Positions 28,119 to 37,054 of a DNA stretch of 64,000 nucleotides are shown one piece after another. A program made the position numbers and the translations under genes. Source of the DNA: Streptomyces sp. SDr-06. Lineage in GTDB: Bacteria; Actinomycetota; Actinomycetes; Streptomycetales; Streptomycetaceae. Below the pieces are notes generated by a model. It was not told where the DNA came from, searched no databases, and saw only the letters and a program-made list of their open reading frames with translations. The DNA is taken from assembly GCF_003324565.1 (NCBI RefSeq), contig NZ_QOLA01000002.1, positions 372,001-436,000 of the forward strand, in the 5' to 3' direction. How positions within the stretch are numbered: position 1 is the first letter of the stretch; the number at the start of each line of letters is the position of its first letter.

Positions 28119-28913
28119 TCAGGCGATGAGCCGTTCGCGCAGCCGGGCCACCGCGTCGTCCGGCACCCCGAGTCCCTCGCGGACGTACTTCTCCATCGAG
28201 CCGTACCGCGTGGCGACCTCGTCGAGGGCGGCCGCCAGGTACTCGGGGACGACGCCGATGATGGCGAGGGCGATCTCGGGGTCGCCGCCCTGCGCGATGA
28301 AGCCCTCGATGAGCGGGGCGAAGGCCTGGCGCACCGCCGGGTTGACCGAGAGGTACTCGCGCTCGACGGTCGCCTCGTCGGCGCCGAGCAGCGCCAGGAT
28401 CACCGTCGCCCCCCAGCCGGTGCGGTCCTTGCCCGCCGTGCAGTGGAAGAGCAGCGGGCCCGCGTCCTCGGCGGCCAGTTCGGTCAGCAGGGTGCGGTAG
28501 GCGGCGCGGGCCGAACCGGAGGAGACCAGCGAGCGGTAGGTGTCGGCGAACAGGGCCTGCGCCTTGCCGCCGCCGAGGTGCTCCTCGGCCACGATCGGGT
28601 CGGCCAGGATGTGCTTGAGCTGGGCGGCGGCGGGCGCTCCGGCGGCCGACATCTTGTCCGCGAGCGCGTCGGCGATCAGCAGCCGGGCGCCGCTCGGCAC
28701 CCGGTCGGGGTAGTCGGCGCGCTCGGCGCCGGTGCGGAAGTCGATGATCGTACGCAGCCCGAGGGCGGCCACCGCCGGATCGCCGGCCGGGTCCATGCGG
28801 TCGAGCTGGCCGGCGCGGAAGACCAGGCCCGAGCGGACGGTTCGGCCGCCGGACAGCGGGGTGGAGCCGAGGTCGCGCAGGTTGGCGACGGTGGTGGCGG
28901 GGATCGCGATCAT
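28119..28913 (-). CDS. Tyrosine-protein phosphatase (CX5R type)
   Basis: 264 residues with the phosphatase loop HCTAGKDRTG, holding the nucleophilic Cys and the Arg, as in bacterial tyrosine phosphatase/lipid phosphatase family proteins (PF13350-like). N-terminal LRDLGSTPLSGGRTVRSGLVFRAG is typical of this family. ATG 28913 has AGGAGCC upstream; the longer open frame is overlap with the neighbour. It follows the rhomboid-like gene by 29 nt and is probably cotranscribed. The physiological substrate, protein phosphotyrosine or phosphoinositide, is not known. Confidence 0.92.
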   Translation of the reverse strand: MIAIPATTVANLRDLGSTPLSGGRTVRSGLVFRAGQLDRMDPAGDPAVAALGLRTIIDFRTGAERADYPDRVPSGARLLIADALADKMSAAGAPAAAQLKHILADPIVAEEHLGGGKAQALFADTYRSLVSSGSARAAYRTLLTELAAEDAGPLLFHCTAGKDRTGWGATVILALLGADEATVEREYLSVNPAVRQAFAPLIEGFIAQGGDPEIALAIIGVVPEYLAAALDEVATRYGSMEKYVREGLGVPDDAVARLRERLIA

Positions 28914-28942
28914 GTGCGGGAGGCTCCTGAGCGGGGTGAAAT

Positions 28943-29542
28943 CTACCGGTTTCGAACCGAACGGTAGTCCACGGCCATCGCCACTCCGAGACCGAGTCCC
29001 AGTGCCGCGCAGTGTCCCGCGTCCGTGAAGGTGCGACCGGGCCGCAGCAGGGGCCGCGCGGCCAGCGCGAGCAGGGCGATCCGCGCGCCGCCGCGCAGCC
29101 GTCCGTGCGGCAGGGCCGACGTCAGCGCGCCGAGGACCGCGTGGAAGCCGTAGCTGGTGCCCACGTCCAGGGCGGCGCGGGTGGCGGGCGAGGGACGGCC
29201 CGCGCGCAGCCCGCCGTACACCAGCAGCGTGGCGCCGACGTGGCCGAGCAGGAACACCCCGGCCGCCCACCAGGCTCCCCGCGCGTACTCCGCGTAGCCG
29301 AGCACCGCGAGCAGGAGCAGCGCGTAGGGCAGCTCCATCGGCGCTTCGACGAGCACCGCGCTGGTGGCCAGCGTGCCGTACCGCCCCTGGGACAGGTTGT
29401 CGGCGTTGGTGGAGCACGAGCGCAGCAGGTCGTGACGGGCCCGCTCGCCGAGCAGCCGACGGCTCGCGTACGCGATGAGCTGGACGCCGCCGACGTATGC
29501 GGGCGCGAGGGTGGGTACACGCATGCGTCCATGATCGGACAT
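28943..29542 (-). CDS. Rhomboid-like membrane protein
   Basis: About 199 residues with five or six hydrophobic segments, resembling rhomboid-like proteins of actinomycetes (TSYGFHAVLGALTSALP in place of the catalytic GxSG block; DAGHCAALGLGLGVAM with the His region). The canonical GxSG serine is replaced by SYGFHA, so proteolytic activity is doubtful. ATG 29542 has GGAGG about 14 nt upstream; ATG 29524 is the alternative. First gene of a pair with the tyrosine phosphatase and divergent from a small lipoprotein gene. Confidence 0.75.
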   Translation of the reverse strand: MSDHGRMRVPTLAPAYVGGVQLIAYASRRLLGERARHDLLRSCSTNADNLSQGRYGTLATSAVLVEAPMELPYALLLLAVLGYAEYARGAWWAAGVFLLGHVGATLLVYGGLRAGRPSPATRAALDVGTSYGFHAVLGALTSALPHGRLRGGARIALLALAARPLLRPGRTFTDAGHCAALGLGLGVAMAVDYRSVRNR

Positions 29543-29623
29543 GGCGGACCCGGCCGCCTCCTCGCCCCGATGAAAGTCCTCAAGTCGCCTTGTACATAAG
29601 GGAGTTGAGGGCAAGATGGGGTG

Positions 29624-30007
29624 ATGCGAAACGATGCGCGAGGGGTCCTCGGGGTGGTTGTGGCCGTCGCCGTGATGACGGGGTGCGGTGCGTCCTCGCA
29701 CGCGCCCACGACCGCGAGCGGGACCCTGGAGCAGCTGGCCGCGCGGGCCGCGTGCAAGCCGGTCGTCTCGACGGACTCGGCCGAGCTGCGGCAGGCCAAC
29801 TGCGCGACCAAGGACGGCCGTTACGTGCTCGCCACCTTCGCCACCGACCGCGGCCAGCGGGAGTGGATCAACGAAGCACGGGACTACGGCGGCGTCTACC
29901 TGGTCGGGCGCAAATGGGTGGCGGTCGGCGACCAGCCGGTGGTCACGGCACTGCACGGCCGGCTCGGTGGCAGTGTCGAGACCGGGACCATGCATTCCGG
30001 ACACTGA
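29624..30007 (+). CDS. Small lipoprotein of unknown function
   Basis: 127 residues. Signal peptide with lipobox VMTGC (Cys at residue 21 from ATG 29624; GTG 29621 is also possible). The mature part has two further cysteines and no recognised domain (AACKPVVST, QANCATKDGRYVLATF). This looks like the small Streptomyces lipoproteins that bind near the membrane; function unknown. Convergent with the DUF1996 gene. Confidence 0.82.
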   Translation: MRNDARGVLGVVVAVAVMTGCGASSHAPTTASGTLEQLAARAACKPVVSTDSAELRQANCATKDGRYVLATFATDRGQREWINEARDYGGVYLVGRKWVAVGDQPVVTALHGRLGGSVETGTMHSGH

Positions 30008-30058
30008 CCGAATCGGCCGCGCAGCGGCAGGTGCCTCCTCGCGTTCACGCGCGGGGGG

Positions 30059-31504
30059 TCAGGCGCAGGAGCGCCCGGTGTTGATGCAGTTCACCGCCTT
30101 CCCCATCAGCTGATCGCTGAAGACGTCGATGAAGTCACCGTGATCGGTGACGGGCTTGTGGAGCTGCTCGGGGAACGAGTCCACGGCGAAGGCACCGGCT
30201 TTGGCGGGCAGGTCGTAGACGATGCGCTGCACGAGCTGGGGGATCGCCGTGAATCCGGCGGGGCAGGCGCCGCTCCTGTCCGCGAAGGCGACATGGGTGC
30301 GGTGGTTGGCGCTGTCGGTGTTCTTGCCGTCCCAGCAGCTCTGGAACTTGAAGGTGCGGACCACTTTGCTGCCCTGGGGGCACAGCGGGTACTTGTCCTT
30401 GAGCTGGCGGTTCTCGAATCCGGTGCAGCTCCAGGAGGCGTTGGCGTTGGCATTGCCGTTGGTGAACGCCTTGGCGTCACCCGTGATGATCCGCAGGAAG
30501 CGGGGCATGGCGGTGACCTTGCCGACCGGGCTGCCCACCAGCTGGATCGTCGCCTGGACCGGGGTCTGGATCTTTCCGAGGTTCTTGTCCTTGCCGCCGC
30601 CGTCGGCCCGCGCGTCCGTGTCGTTGCCCTGGTTGAGCACCCGCACGACCGGCCAGTAATAGGTCGACTTGTCGCCCTGGTTGCGGCAACTCGTCCGGCC
30701 CCTGGCGAGATCGTCGTCGCTGGCGAAGGCGTCCGTCGCCTGGTTTCCGACGTAGTCGTGCATGTGGTGGGCGCCGTTGCTCACGCCGGGTGCGACGATG
30801 ACGTTGTCGGGGTTGCGCTTGCCGTTCTGGTTGCGGCCGCAGTCGCTGGTGAAGGTGCCGGTGGAGGCGCCGGGCCCGGGCCGGGGGGCCGCGGCGTTCG
30901 GCCGTACCGACCGGATGTCGACGAAGTCGCCGCGCGCGAGCCCGGAGGCGGAAGCGGCGGCGTGTGTGGCGTTGACGGCGTTCTGGCCGTCGCCCTGCGC
31001 GCCTGTGCGGTCGCCGGGCGCGGGGGCGTCGGCGGCCCGCATCGTGCAGGCGGCGAGCCCCTTGCCGTTGAGGTCCGGCTGCCCGGTGGCGTCCGCGATC
31101 CGCCCGATGGCATCGGTGCGCTGCCGTTTCAGTGGGGACAGGACCATGGAGTCGGCCAGCTGGGGATTTTGCTGGATCCGGTCCTTGTTGTCCGCGAACT
31201 TCGTGTACGCGTCGGTGATCTGTGTGTCGAGATCGGCGAGCCGGCGGTCCACCTGCGGTCTGGCGGCGGGGGGCACGGTGGACAGGGCGTTGCCGACGTC
31301 CGGGCAGTCGATGGTCGACACCATCCGCATCCGCGCCATGTCCTGACCCGACGAGCCGGGGCCGCCCGAGGAGCCCTCACTCGCGGAGGCGTAGAAATTG
31401 ACCGCGACGAGCCCGCCGCCGCCCAGGATGAGCGCGGCCGCGGCCATGGTCATCCGGCGGGGGAGGGCCTGCCGTTTTCGGGGTGAGCGTGCTGAGCGTC
31501 CCAT
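30059..31504 (-). CDS. Secreted DUF1996 protein
   Basis: 481 residues. Cationic N-terminus and one hydrophobic segment (MAAAALILGGGGLVAVNFYA) give a signal or anchor; a linker of about 170 residues is followed by the DUF1996 domain with ordered Cys, Asn and His positions (SNGAHHMHDYVGN; FQSCWDGKN; HRTHVAF). ATG 31504 has AAGGAG upstream. DUF1996 proteins are common secreted proteins in actinobacteria and fungi, and carbohydrate or cell-wall association has been suggested, but no activity can be assigned here. Confidence 0.9.
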   Translation of the reverse strand: MGRSARSPRKRQALPRRMTMAAAALILGGGGLVAVNFYASASEGSSGGPGSSGQDMARMRMVSTIDCPDVGNALSTVPPAARPQVDRRLADLDTQITDAYTKFADNKDRIQQNPQLADSMVLSPLKRQRTDAIGRIADATGQPDLNGKGLAACTMRAADAPAPGDRTGAQGDGQNAVNATHAAASASGLARGDFVDIRSVRPNAAAPRPGPGASTGTFTSDCGRNQNGKRNPDNVIVAPGVSNGAHHMHDYVGNQATDAFASDDDLARGRTSCRNQGDKSTYYWPVVRVLNQGNDTDARADGGGKDKNLGKIQTPVQATIQLVGSPVGKVTAMPRFLRIITGDAKAFTNGNANANASWSCTGFENRQLKDKYPLCPQGSKVVRTFKFQSCWDGKNTDSANHRTHVAFADRSGACPAGFTAIPQLVQRIVYDLPAKAGAFAVDSFPEQLHKPVTDHGDFIDVFSDQLMGKAVNCINTGRSCA

Positions 31505-31602
31505 GGAACTCCTTCGCTTGAAGCGCGCAGTTCCATACGGATGGGAAGGGTGGGGCGTTCAACGGCTCAGGAGATTCAAGGGAGTTGGAAATCCCTTCTG
31601 TG

Positions 31603-32757
31603 TCAGCGGGCCTGCTTCACCGCGCGCAGGACCACGAACTTCGGGTCGGACGCCACGACGTCACAGCTGCCGAACATGCGGCGGAGCTTCTCGTGGTAGC
31701 CGAGGTGCCGGTTGCCGACCACCCACAGCTCGCCGCCCTCGCGCAGCGCGGCGCGGGCGTCCGCGAACATCCGCGAGGAGGTGCGGTCTGTCGTCGCCTG
31801 GTGGGTGTGGAACGGCGGGTTGTTCAGGACCAGGTCCGCGGTGCCGGGCGGGAAGCCCGCCAGGCCGTCGCCGAGCCGGAACTCGGCCTCGCGCCCGGAC
31901 CCCGCGCACATCCGGAAGGTGGCCTCGGCCGAGGCCATCGCCGGGTGCGACTCGTCGGCGAAGGTGACGCGGGCCTCGGGGTTGGCGAGCGCCGCGGCCG
32001 TGCCCACGATGCCGTTGCCGCAGCCCAGGTCCACGACGTGGTCGGGGCCGGTGCGCGCGGGCAGGTGCTGGAGCAGGAAGCGGGTGCCGATGTCGAGGCG
32101 GTCGGCGCAGAACACCCCGGCGTGGTTGGTCACGGCCAGCCCGGACGCGGGCCCGATGCCCAGCTCGAGGGAGTACGTCAGCGGCCACGGGTTGTGCGGC
32201 CGGACCAGCTCCGGGTCCGGCGTGGTGAAGATGAGCCGGGCCTTCTTCTCGGCCAGCGAGGTCTTCGTCGGGCCGAGGATCCGCTCGAACAGGTTCAGCG
32301 TCGAGGTGTGGATCTCCTTGACCATGCCGGTGCCGACGACGACGGTGCCCGCGTGCACCGAGGGCGCGACGCGGTGCAGCTCGTCCTCCAGGAGGCCGAG
32401 GCTCTTGGGCACCCGCACGAGCAGCACGTCGACCCGTTCGGGCACCTCGTCCCGGGTGGAGAGCAGGCGTACGGAATCCGGCGCGAAGCCCGCCCGCGCC
32501 AGATTGGCCCGGGTCGCCTCCTGGGCCAGGAACGAGTCGCTGATCTGCACCGGGCTGTGCCCGGCCAGCGCCGTGGTGAGCGCGCCCCAGCGGTCGCCGA
32601 CGACGACCACGCTCCCGGAGAGGTCCAGGTCCGCGCCTTCGGCCAGGTGCCGCAGCAGATACTCGTCGGCGGCGTCCCAGGCCCGCAGCGGATCGCGGGG
32701 GTCTTCGGGGAATCGGGTCAGGTCGTGCTCGCCCCAGGGCGTGATCATGCGGTTCAT
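31603..32757 (-). CDS. RsmC/RlmG-type rRNA (guanine-N2) methyltransferase
   Basis: 384 residues, close to E. coli RlmG (378). N-terminal degenerate methyltransferase-like domain, then the catalytic Rossmann domain: SAM-binding VVDLGCGNGIVG and the base-binding motif LNNPPFH. Such enzymes methylate a guanine in 16S or 23S rRNA. ATG 32757 lies in TTCATTG (reverse); an in-frame ATG three codons later is an alternative. It stands alone on this strand, between the DUF1996 gene and the NarL-type regulator. The rRNA position modified cannot be read from sequence. Confidence 0.88.
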   Translation of the reverse strand: MNRMITPWGEHDLTRFPEDPRDPLRAWDAADEYLLRHLAEGADLDLSGSVVVVGDRWGALTTALAGHSPVQISDSFLAQEATRANLARAGFAPDSVRLLSTRDEVPERVDVLLVRVPKSLGLLEDELHRVAPSVHAGTVVVGTGMVKEIHTSTLNLFERILGPTKTSLAEKKARLIFTTPDPELVRPHNPWPLTYSLELGIGPASGLAVTNHAGVFCADRLDIGTRFLLQHLPARTGPDHVVDLGCGNGIVGTAAALANPEARVTFADESHPAMASAEATFRMCAGSGREAEFRLGDGLAGFPPGTADLVLNNPPFHTHQATTDRTSSRMFADARAALREGGELWVVGNRHLGYHEKLRRMFGSCDVVASDPKFVVLRAVKQAR

Positions 32758-32822
32758 TGTCCCGCCAGGCTAACCCGAAACGGCCGGGGAACCCGGCCGC
32801 CGCGGCTCGGGGCCGTGCCGTC

Positions 32823-33470
32823 TCAGCCCCGGTCGAGATAGGCGAGCACCGCGAGGACCCGCCGGTTGTCGTCGTCGGAGACCGGCAGGCCCAGCTTCAC
32901 GAAGATGTTGGAGGTGTGCTTGGCGATGGCCCGCTCGGTGACGACCAGGCGCTCGGCAATCGCGGCGTTCGAGCGGCCCTGCGCCATCAGCTCCATCACC
33001 TCCAGCTCGCGCGGGGTGAGCCCGCCGAGCGGCTTGTCCTGCGCCCGGCGCGACAGGAGCTGCTGGATCACCTGCGGGTCCATCGCGGTGCCGCCGCCCG
33101 CCACCCGCCGCACCGCGTCGATGAACTGCGCCGCGTCGAACACCCGGTCCTTGAGGAGGTAGCCCACCCCGCCGTTGCCGTCCGCGAGCAACTCGCGCGC
33201 GTACAGCTGCTCCACGTGCTGGGACAGGACGAGGACCGGCAGGCCGGGCCGGGCGCGGCGGGCGGCGAGTGCGCACTGGAGGCCCTCGTCGGTGTGCGAC
33301 GGCGGAAGCCGGACGTCGACGATCGCGACGTCCGGCTCCAGGTCGGCCAGCGCCCGGGTCAGCTCGGGGCCCGTCTCGACCGCGGCGAGGATCTCGAAGT
33401 CGAACGCCTCCAGCATCCTGACCAGGCCGTCGCGGAGCAGGAACAGGTCCTCGGCTAGGACAACTCGCAA
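32823..33470 (-). CDS. NarL-type response regulator, TTG start
   Basis: 215 residues: receiver domain (VVLAEDLFLLRDG; phospho-acceptor D52 in AIVDVRLPP) and C-terminal LuxR-type HTH (LTPRELEVMELMAQGRSNAAIAERL is the region; recognition part AIAKHTSNIFVKL). TTG at 33470 is the only sensible start: GGAG lies 5 nt upstream, inside the 3' end of the kinase gene, whose stop is at 33455. The 16-nt overlap implies translational coupling to the kinase. Confidence 0.93.
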   Translation of the reverse strand: MRVVLAEDLFLLRDGLVRMLEAFDFEILAAVETGPELTRALADLEPDVAIVDVRLPPSHTDEGLQCALAARRARPGLPVLVLSQHVEQLYARELLADGNGGVGYLLKDRVFDAAQFIDAVRRVAGGGTAMDPQVIQQLLSRRAQDKPLGGLTPRELEVMELMAQGRSNAAIAERLVVTERAIAKHTSNIFVKLGLPVSDDDNRRVLAVLAYLDRG

Positions 33471-34720
33471 GGGATCTCCATGGTCACCAGGGTGGGGCCG
33501 CCCGCGGGGCTGCTGACGGCCAGGACGCCGTCGAATGTACCGAGTCGGCGCTCGACCCCGCTCAGGCCGCTGCCCGCCCCGGCCCGCGCCCCGCCCTTGC
33601 CGTTGTCGCCGACGGAGACCCGCAACGCGCCCGCCGCGTACGACAGATCGACCCAGACGCTGTCCGCCTCCGCGTGCTTGACCGCGTTGGTGAGCAGCTC
33701 GCTGACCGCGAAGTACGCCGCCGACTCGACCGGCGCCTCGGCGCGGGCCCGCTCCGGCAGGTCCACCGACACCTCGGCCGGGACCGGGAGGCGCAGCGCC
33801 AACGCCCTTACCGCGTCGGCGAGTCCACGCTCGGCGAGCACCGGCGGATGGATGCCGCGCACCAGGTCGCGCAGCTCCGTCAGCGCCTCGGCCGAGGACG
33901 CGCGCGCCATCGCGAGGAGCTGCTTGGCCTTCGCCGGGTCCGTCTCGACGAGCGCCTCGATGGTGCCCAGGTTCATCCCCATCGCGACCAGGCGGGCCTG
34001 GGCCCCGTCGTGCAAGTCGCGCTCGATGCGGCGCAGTTCGGCCGCCGAGGTGTCCACGGCGTCGTGCCGGGTCTCGGTCAGACGGTCCACGCGCCGCGCC
34101 AGTTCGGCCTCGCGGGAGGGGGAGAGCAGCGCCTGGGCGAGCTGGAAGTGGCCGCGCAGCAGCGCCGGGTTGACGAAGAGGCCGAGGACGGACAGCGCGG
34201 TGCCGAGGGCGGCGGCAGCGTACGCGCTGCGCAGGCTGGTGACGTGGACGAACAGGAACCACAGTCCGCCCGCGTCGGCGATCGGCCGCCACACCCCGAG
34301 CGCGAGGACCCAGCCGTACCCCAGGTACAGGAGCAGGACCGGCGGCAGCAGCGCGGTGACGAACCCGGCCGTCATGTCGGCGAGCATCCAGCGCAGGTCG
34401 TGCCAGGTCGCCGGGTCACGCAGCAGGGTGGTGCACCGCCCGACCCAGCCGCCCAGGCCCGGACGGCGCGGCACCGGCCGGTACGCCGAGGGGATGCGCA
34501 CCCCGCTCCAGCGGGCGGCCAGTTCGCGCCGGAAGTCGGCGTGGGCGCGCACCCGCCCGATGATCAACGGGGTCGTGAACACGCCGACGCCGGCCGGGAT
34601 GAGGGCGAGGGACACGGCGGTCAGCGTGAACAGCAGGATCGACCCGACGAGCGAGACGAAGATGAGGGCGAACCCCCGCACCCCCGCGAGCAGCGCGTCC
34701 CGTGCCTTGGCCGCATTCAT
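33455..34720 (-). CDS. NarL-type sensor histidine kinase
   Basis: 421 residues. N-terminal half has several hydrophobic segments (sensor/membrane part), then a HisKA_3 phospho-acceptor block ERDLHDGAQARL with H237, and an HATPase domain with LLTNAVKHAEAD, VGDNGKGG and GSGLSGVERRL. ATG 34720 has GGGGAC upstream. Forms a two-component system with the overlapping regulator. The sensed signal and target genes are not indicated by context; membrane or cell-wall stress is a common role for the type. Confidence 0.94.
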   Translation of the reverse strand: MNAAKARDALLAGVRGFALIFVSLVGSILLFTLTAVSLALIPAGVGVFTTPLIIGRVRAHADFRRELAARWSGVRIPSAYRPVPRRPGLGGWVGRCTTLLRDPATWHDLRWMLADMTAGFVTALLPPVLLLYLGYGWVLALGVWRPIADAGGLWFLFVHVTSLRSAYAAAALGTALSVLGLFVNPALLRGHFQLAQALLSPSREAELARRVDRLTETRHDAVDTSAAELRRIERDLHDGAQARLVAMGMNLGTIEALVETDPAKAKQLLAMARASSAEALTELRDLVRGIHPPVLAERGLADAVRALALRLPVPAEVSVDLPERARAEAPVESAAYFAVSELLTNAVKHAEADSVWVDLSYAAGALRVSVGDNGKGGARAGAGSGLSGVERRLGTFDGVLAVSSPAGGPTLVTMEIPCELS

Positions 34721-34932
34721 GTACGTCCCCGTCTCCCTGAGCTCCGCCGCGGTACACGCCCCTTCCGGAGCACCGCACTCCCCGTGGAGCGCCAAGCGCC
34801 GGTGGGGCCGGCCACCAGTGTCGCCGGGCGCCCCGCCCCGCGTCACGGGGTTCTGCCCCCGGCCCGGAGGTGGGGCTGGCAACACCCCCTGACCTCATGC
34901 GTTGCCCGGCCGCGGAGCCGCCGCAGACAGAA

Positions 34933-34960
34933 GGGCGGGGCGCCCCCCGGCGCCCCGCCC
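34933..34960 (-). terminator. Terminator downstream of the winged-helix regulator
   Basis: Perfect 12-bp stem GGGCGGGGCGCC / GGCGCCCCGCCC with a CCCC loop, 16 nt after the regulator stop at 34977. The rest of the 256-nt gap to the kinase start holds nothing else recognisable. Confidence 0.75.
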
Positions 34961-34976
34961 CTCTCCAACCCGCCCA

Positions 34977-35561
34977 TCAGGGCGCGTACTTGTACCCCAC
35001 GCGGCGCACCGTCTGGATCGCACCGCGGTGCTTGGCGCCCAGCTTGCGGCGCAGCCGGGCCACGTGCACGTCCACGGTGCGGCCGTCCCCGACGTGCCCG
35101 TAGCCCCACACCGTGGTGACCAGCTGGTCGCGGGTGTGTACCCGGTGCGGATGCGCCACCAGATGGGCTAGCAGCTCGAATTCGAGGTAGGTCAGGTCGA
35201 GCTGCTCCCCGTCGACCTCTGCGGTGCGGCGCACGGTGTCGATCCGTACGAGCGCGTCACCGCCGAACGCGGCGGGCTGGACCGGCACCGGCGCCAGGGG
35301 CTCGGGCGCCGCGGCGAGCAGCGCGGGCTGCTGGTCGGCGGGGACGAGCACCAGATAGCCGACCATCGGCGGGCGGCCCGGCAGGGCGGGCAGGGTGTGC
35401 TGGGGCGCGGGCAGCCAGGTCGCGCCCGGCGGCAGGAAGTCGATGACCTGACCGGCGGCCGGGACGGCCACCTCGTCGCGGTCCACGGCCCGCAGTCGGT
35501 GGCGGCCGAGCGGCACGGCGGCGGGGGCGTCGGAGTTCGGGAGGGTACGGGTGTTCGCCAT
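34977..35561 (-). CDS. Winged-helix (OmpR C-terminal type) regulator without receiver domain
   Basis: 194 residues. The C-terminal ~100 residues are an OmpR/PhoB DNA-binding domain (LDLTYLEFELLAHLVAHPHR; RTVDVHVARLRRKLGAKHRG; VGYKYAP). The N-terminal ~95 residues are Pro/Ala-rich with no phosphorylatable receiver, so activity must be set by level or ligand. ATG 35561. It lies downstream of glnII on the same strand, separated by a terminator and a possible small ORF. Targets unknown. Confidence 0.88.
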   Translation of the reverse strand: MANTRTLPNSDAPAAVPLGRHRLRAVDRDEVAVPAAGQVIDFLPPGATWLPAPQHTLPALPGRPPMVGYLVLVPADQQPALLAAAPEPLAPVPVQPAAFGGDALVRIDTVRRTAEVDGEQLDLTYLEFELLAHLVAHPHRVHTRDQLVTTVWGYGHVGDGRTVDVHVARLRRKLGAKHRGAIQTVRRVGYKYAP

Positions 35562-35646
35562 GAGGGGTCAGCTCTTTCGCGCGGGAGTCGTCGAGGGGGA
35601 CGTACGTCGTTGCGCGGCGGCCGAAGGCCTGGAGTGGATCGAGGCG

Positions 35647-35766
35647 TTAGAGGGCCGGCGCGTTCGTCGCGCGGCAACACACCCGGTCGAAGTCATGGTC
35701 CTGGCGGGACGGCCAGAACGGCTCAAGGTCGCTGCGACCTGTCGCGGGGTTCTGGATGCTGGACAT
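35647..35766 (-). CDS. Possible 39-residue ORF with a CC motif (leader-like)
   Basis: Small ORF from ATG 35766, beginning MSSIQNPATGRSDLEPFWPS and ending RVCCRATNAPAL, lying 85 nt upstream of the winged-helix gene on the same strand. Its base composition is less extreme than that of its surroundings, and the protein end is not a simple shadow of a neighbour. Short Cys-containing peptides precede some regulated Streptomyces genes, but I cannot confirm this one is translated. No strong ribosome site (AATGGGG just before the ATG). Confidence 0.35.
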   Translation of the reverse strand: MSSIQNPATGRSDLEPFWPSRQDHDFDRVCCRATNAPAL

Positions 35767-35884
35767 GGCCCCATTCAACCAGACGATTCGCCCCGCGCAG
35801 CAGCCCCCTCCCACGGACTGATACGGATCCTTGGCACAGCGTGACCGGAACCCGTCCCTCCAACTCGGCGCGCCCCCCACGTCG

Positions 35885-35918
35885 AAGGGCGCCCACCGCG
35901 GCAGCGGAGGACGCCCTT
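35885..35918 (-). terminator. Terminator downstream of glnII
   Basis: Inverted repeat AAGGGCG (35885-35891) and CGCCCTT (35912-35918) with a structured loop containing a second GC-rich hairpin, 17 nt after the glnII stop. Confidence 0.6.
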
Positions 35919-35935
35919 GAGGACCGGCGGACGAC

Positions 35936-36976
35936 TCAGACCTGGCCGGCCTTCTCCAGCCCGGTGCAGCAGGTGTCGACGATGAGGCGGGTCACCACGT
36001 ACGGGTCGACGTTGGCGTTGGGGCGGCGGTCCTCGATGTAGCCCTTCTGGTCCACCTCGACCTGCCACGGGATGCGCACCGAGGCACCGCGGTCCGAGAC
36101 GCCGTACTTGTACTGGTCCCACGGGGCGGTCTCGTGCAGGCCGGTGAGGCGGTCGTCGATGCCCGCGCCGTAGTTCTTGACGTGGTCCATCGGCTTGGAG
36201 CCCTCGCCCAGCGCCTCGCACGCGGTGATGATCGCCTCGTAACCCTCGCGCATCGCCCTGGTGGAGAAGTTGGTGTGGGCGCCCGCGCCGTTCCAGTCGC
36301 CCTTGACCGGCTTGGGGTCGAGGGTGGCCGACACGTTGAACTCCTCGGCGGTGCGGTAGAGCAGCCAGCGCGCCACCCACAGCTGGTCGGACACCTCAAG
36401 GGGCCCGACCGGCCCGACCTGGAACTCCCACTGCCCCGGCATGACCTCGGCGTTGATGCCGGAGATGCTCAGACCCGCGGCGAGGCAGTGGTCGAGGTGC
36501 TTCTCGACGATCTCGCGGCCGAAGATCTCGTCCGCGCCGACACCGCAGTAGTAGCCGCCCTGCGCGGCGGGGAAGCCGCCGACGGGGAAGCCGAGCGGGC
36601 GGGTGCCGTCGAAGAAGGTGTACTCCTGCTCGATGCCGAAGATCGGCTCCTGCGCGGCGAACCGCTCGGCCAACGGACGCAGCAGCGCACGGGTGTTGGA
36701 CGCGTGCGGGGTGCCGTCGATGTCGAAGACCTCGCACAGGACCAGGATGTGCTCGCCGCCGCGGATCGGGTCCGGGCACGAGAACACCGGCTTCAGGACG
36801 CGGTCCGACGCATGGCCCTCGGCCTGGTTGGTGCTGGACCCGTCGAAGCCCCAGACGGGCAGCTCCGCGACGGCGACGGGCGAACCGGCCATGATCTTCG
36901 TCTTGGAACGGAGCTTGGCGGTCGGCTCGGTGCCGTCGATCCAGATGTACTCGGCCTTGTACGTCACGGAAGCCAT
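35936..36976 (-). CDS. glnII: Glutamine synthetase type II
   Basis: Eukaryotic-like GSII, 346 residues, ATP-dependent amidation of glutamate in the cytoplasm. Family signatures: GFDGSSTNQAEG at the N-terminus, FGIEQEYTFFDG, QWEFQVGP, and the ATP/metal region KPVKGDWNGAGAHTNFST. Streptomyces usually encode both this and GSI; GSII is not adenylylated and is controlled transcriptionally. ATG 36976 with AAAGG adjacent. The upstream region carries a GlnR-type array (37055-37092), so expression should rise on nitrogen limitation. Distinct from glnA at 42863. Confidence 0.97.
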   Translation of the reverse strand: MASVTYKAEYIWIDGTEPTAKLRSKTKIMAGSPVAVAELPVWGFDGSSTNQAEGHASDRVLKPVFSCPDPIRGGEHILVLCEVFDIDGTPHASNTRALLRPLAERFAAQEPIFGIEQEYTFFDGTRPLGFPVGGFPAAQGGYYCGVGADEIFGREIVEKHLDHCLAAGLSISGINAEVMPGQWEFQVGPVGPLEVSDQLWVARWLLYRTAEEFNVSATLDPKPVKGDWNGAGAHTNFSTRAMREGYEAIITACEALGEGSKPMDHVKNYGAGIDDRLTGLHETAPWDQYKYGVSDRGASVRIPWQVEVDQKGYIEDRRPNANVDPYVVTRLIVDTCCTGLEKAGQV

Positions 36977-37054
36977 CCTTTGCGGGAGCTGCGGGGTGCC
37001 TGCGCGCTGCCACGCTGCGGCGCTGTCTCTGTGGCGGCAGCCTCACACCCCGGC

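Noticed and set aside
35551..35844. 97-residue plus-strand frame over the winged-helix gene start region
   Set aside because: Runs through the start of the regulator in the opposite direction, has no ribosome site and no recognisable protein features.
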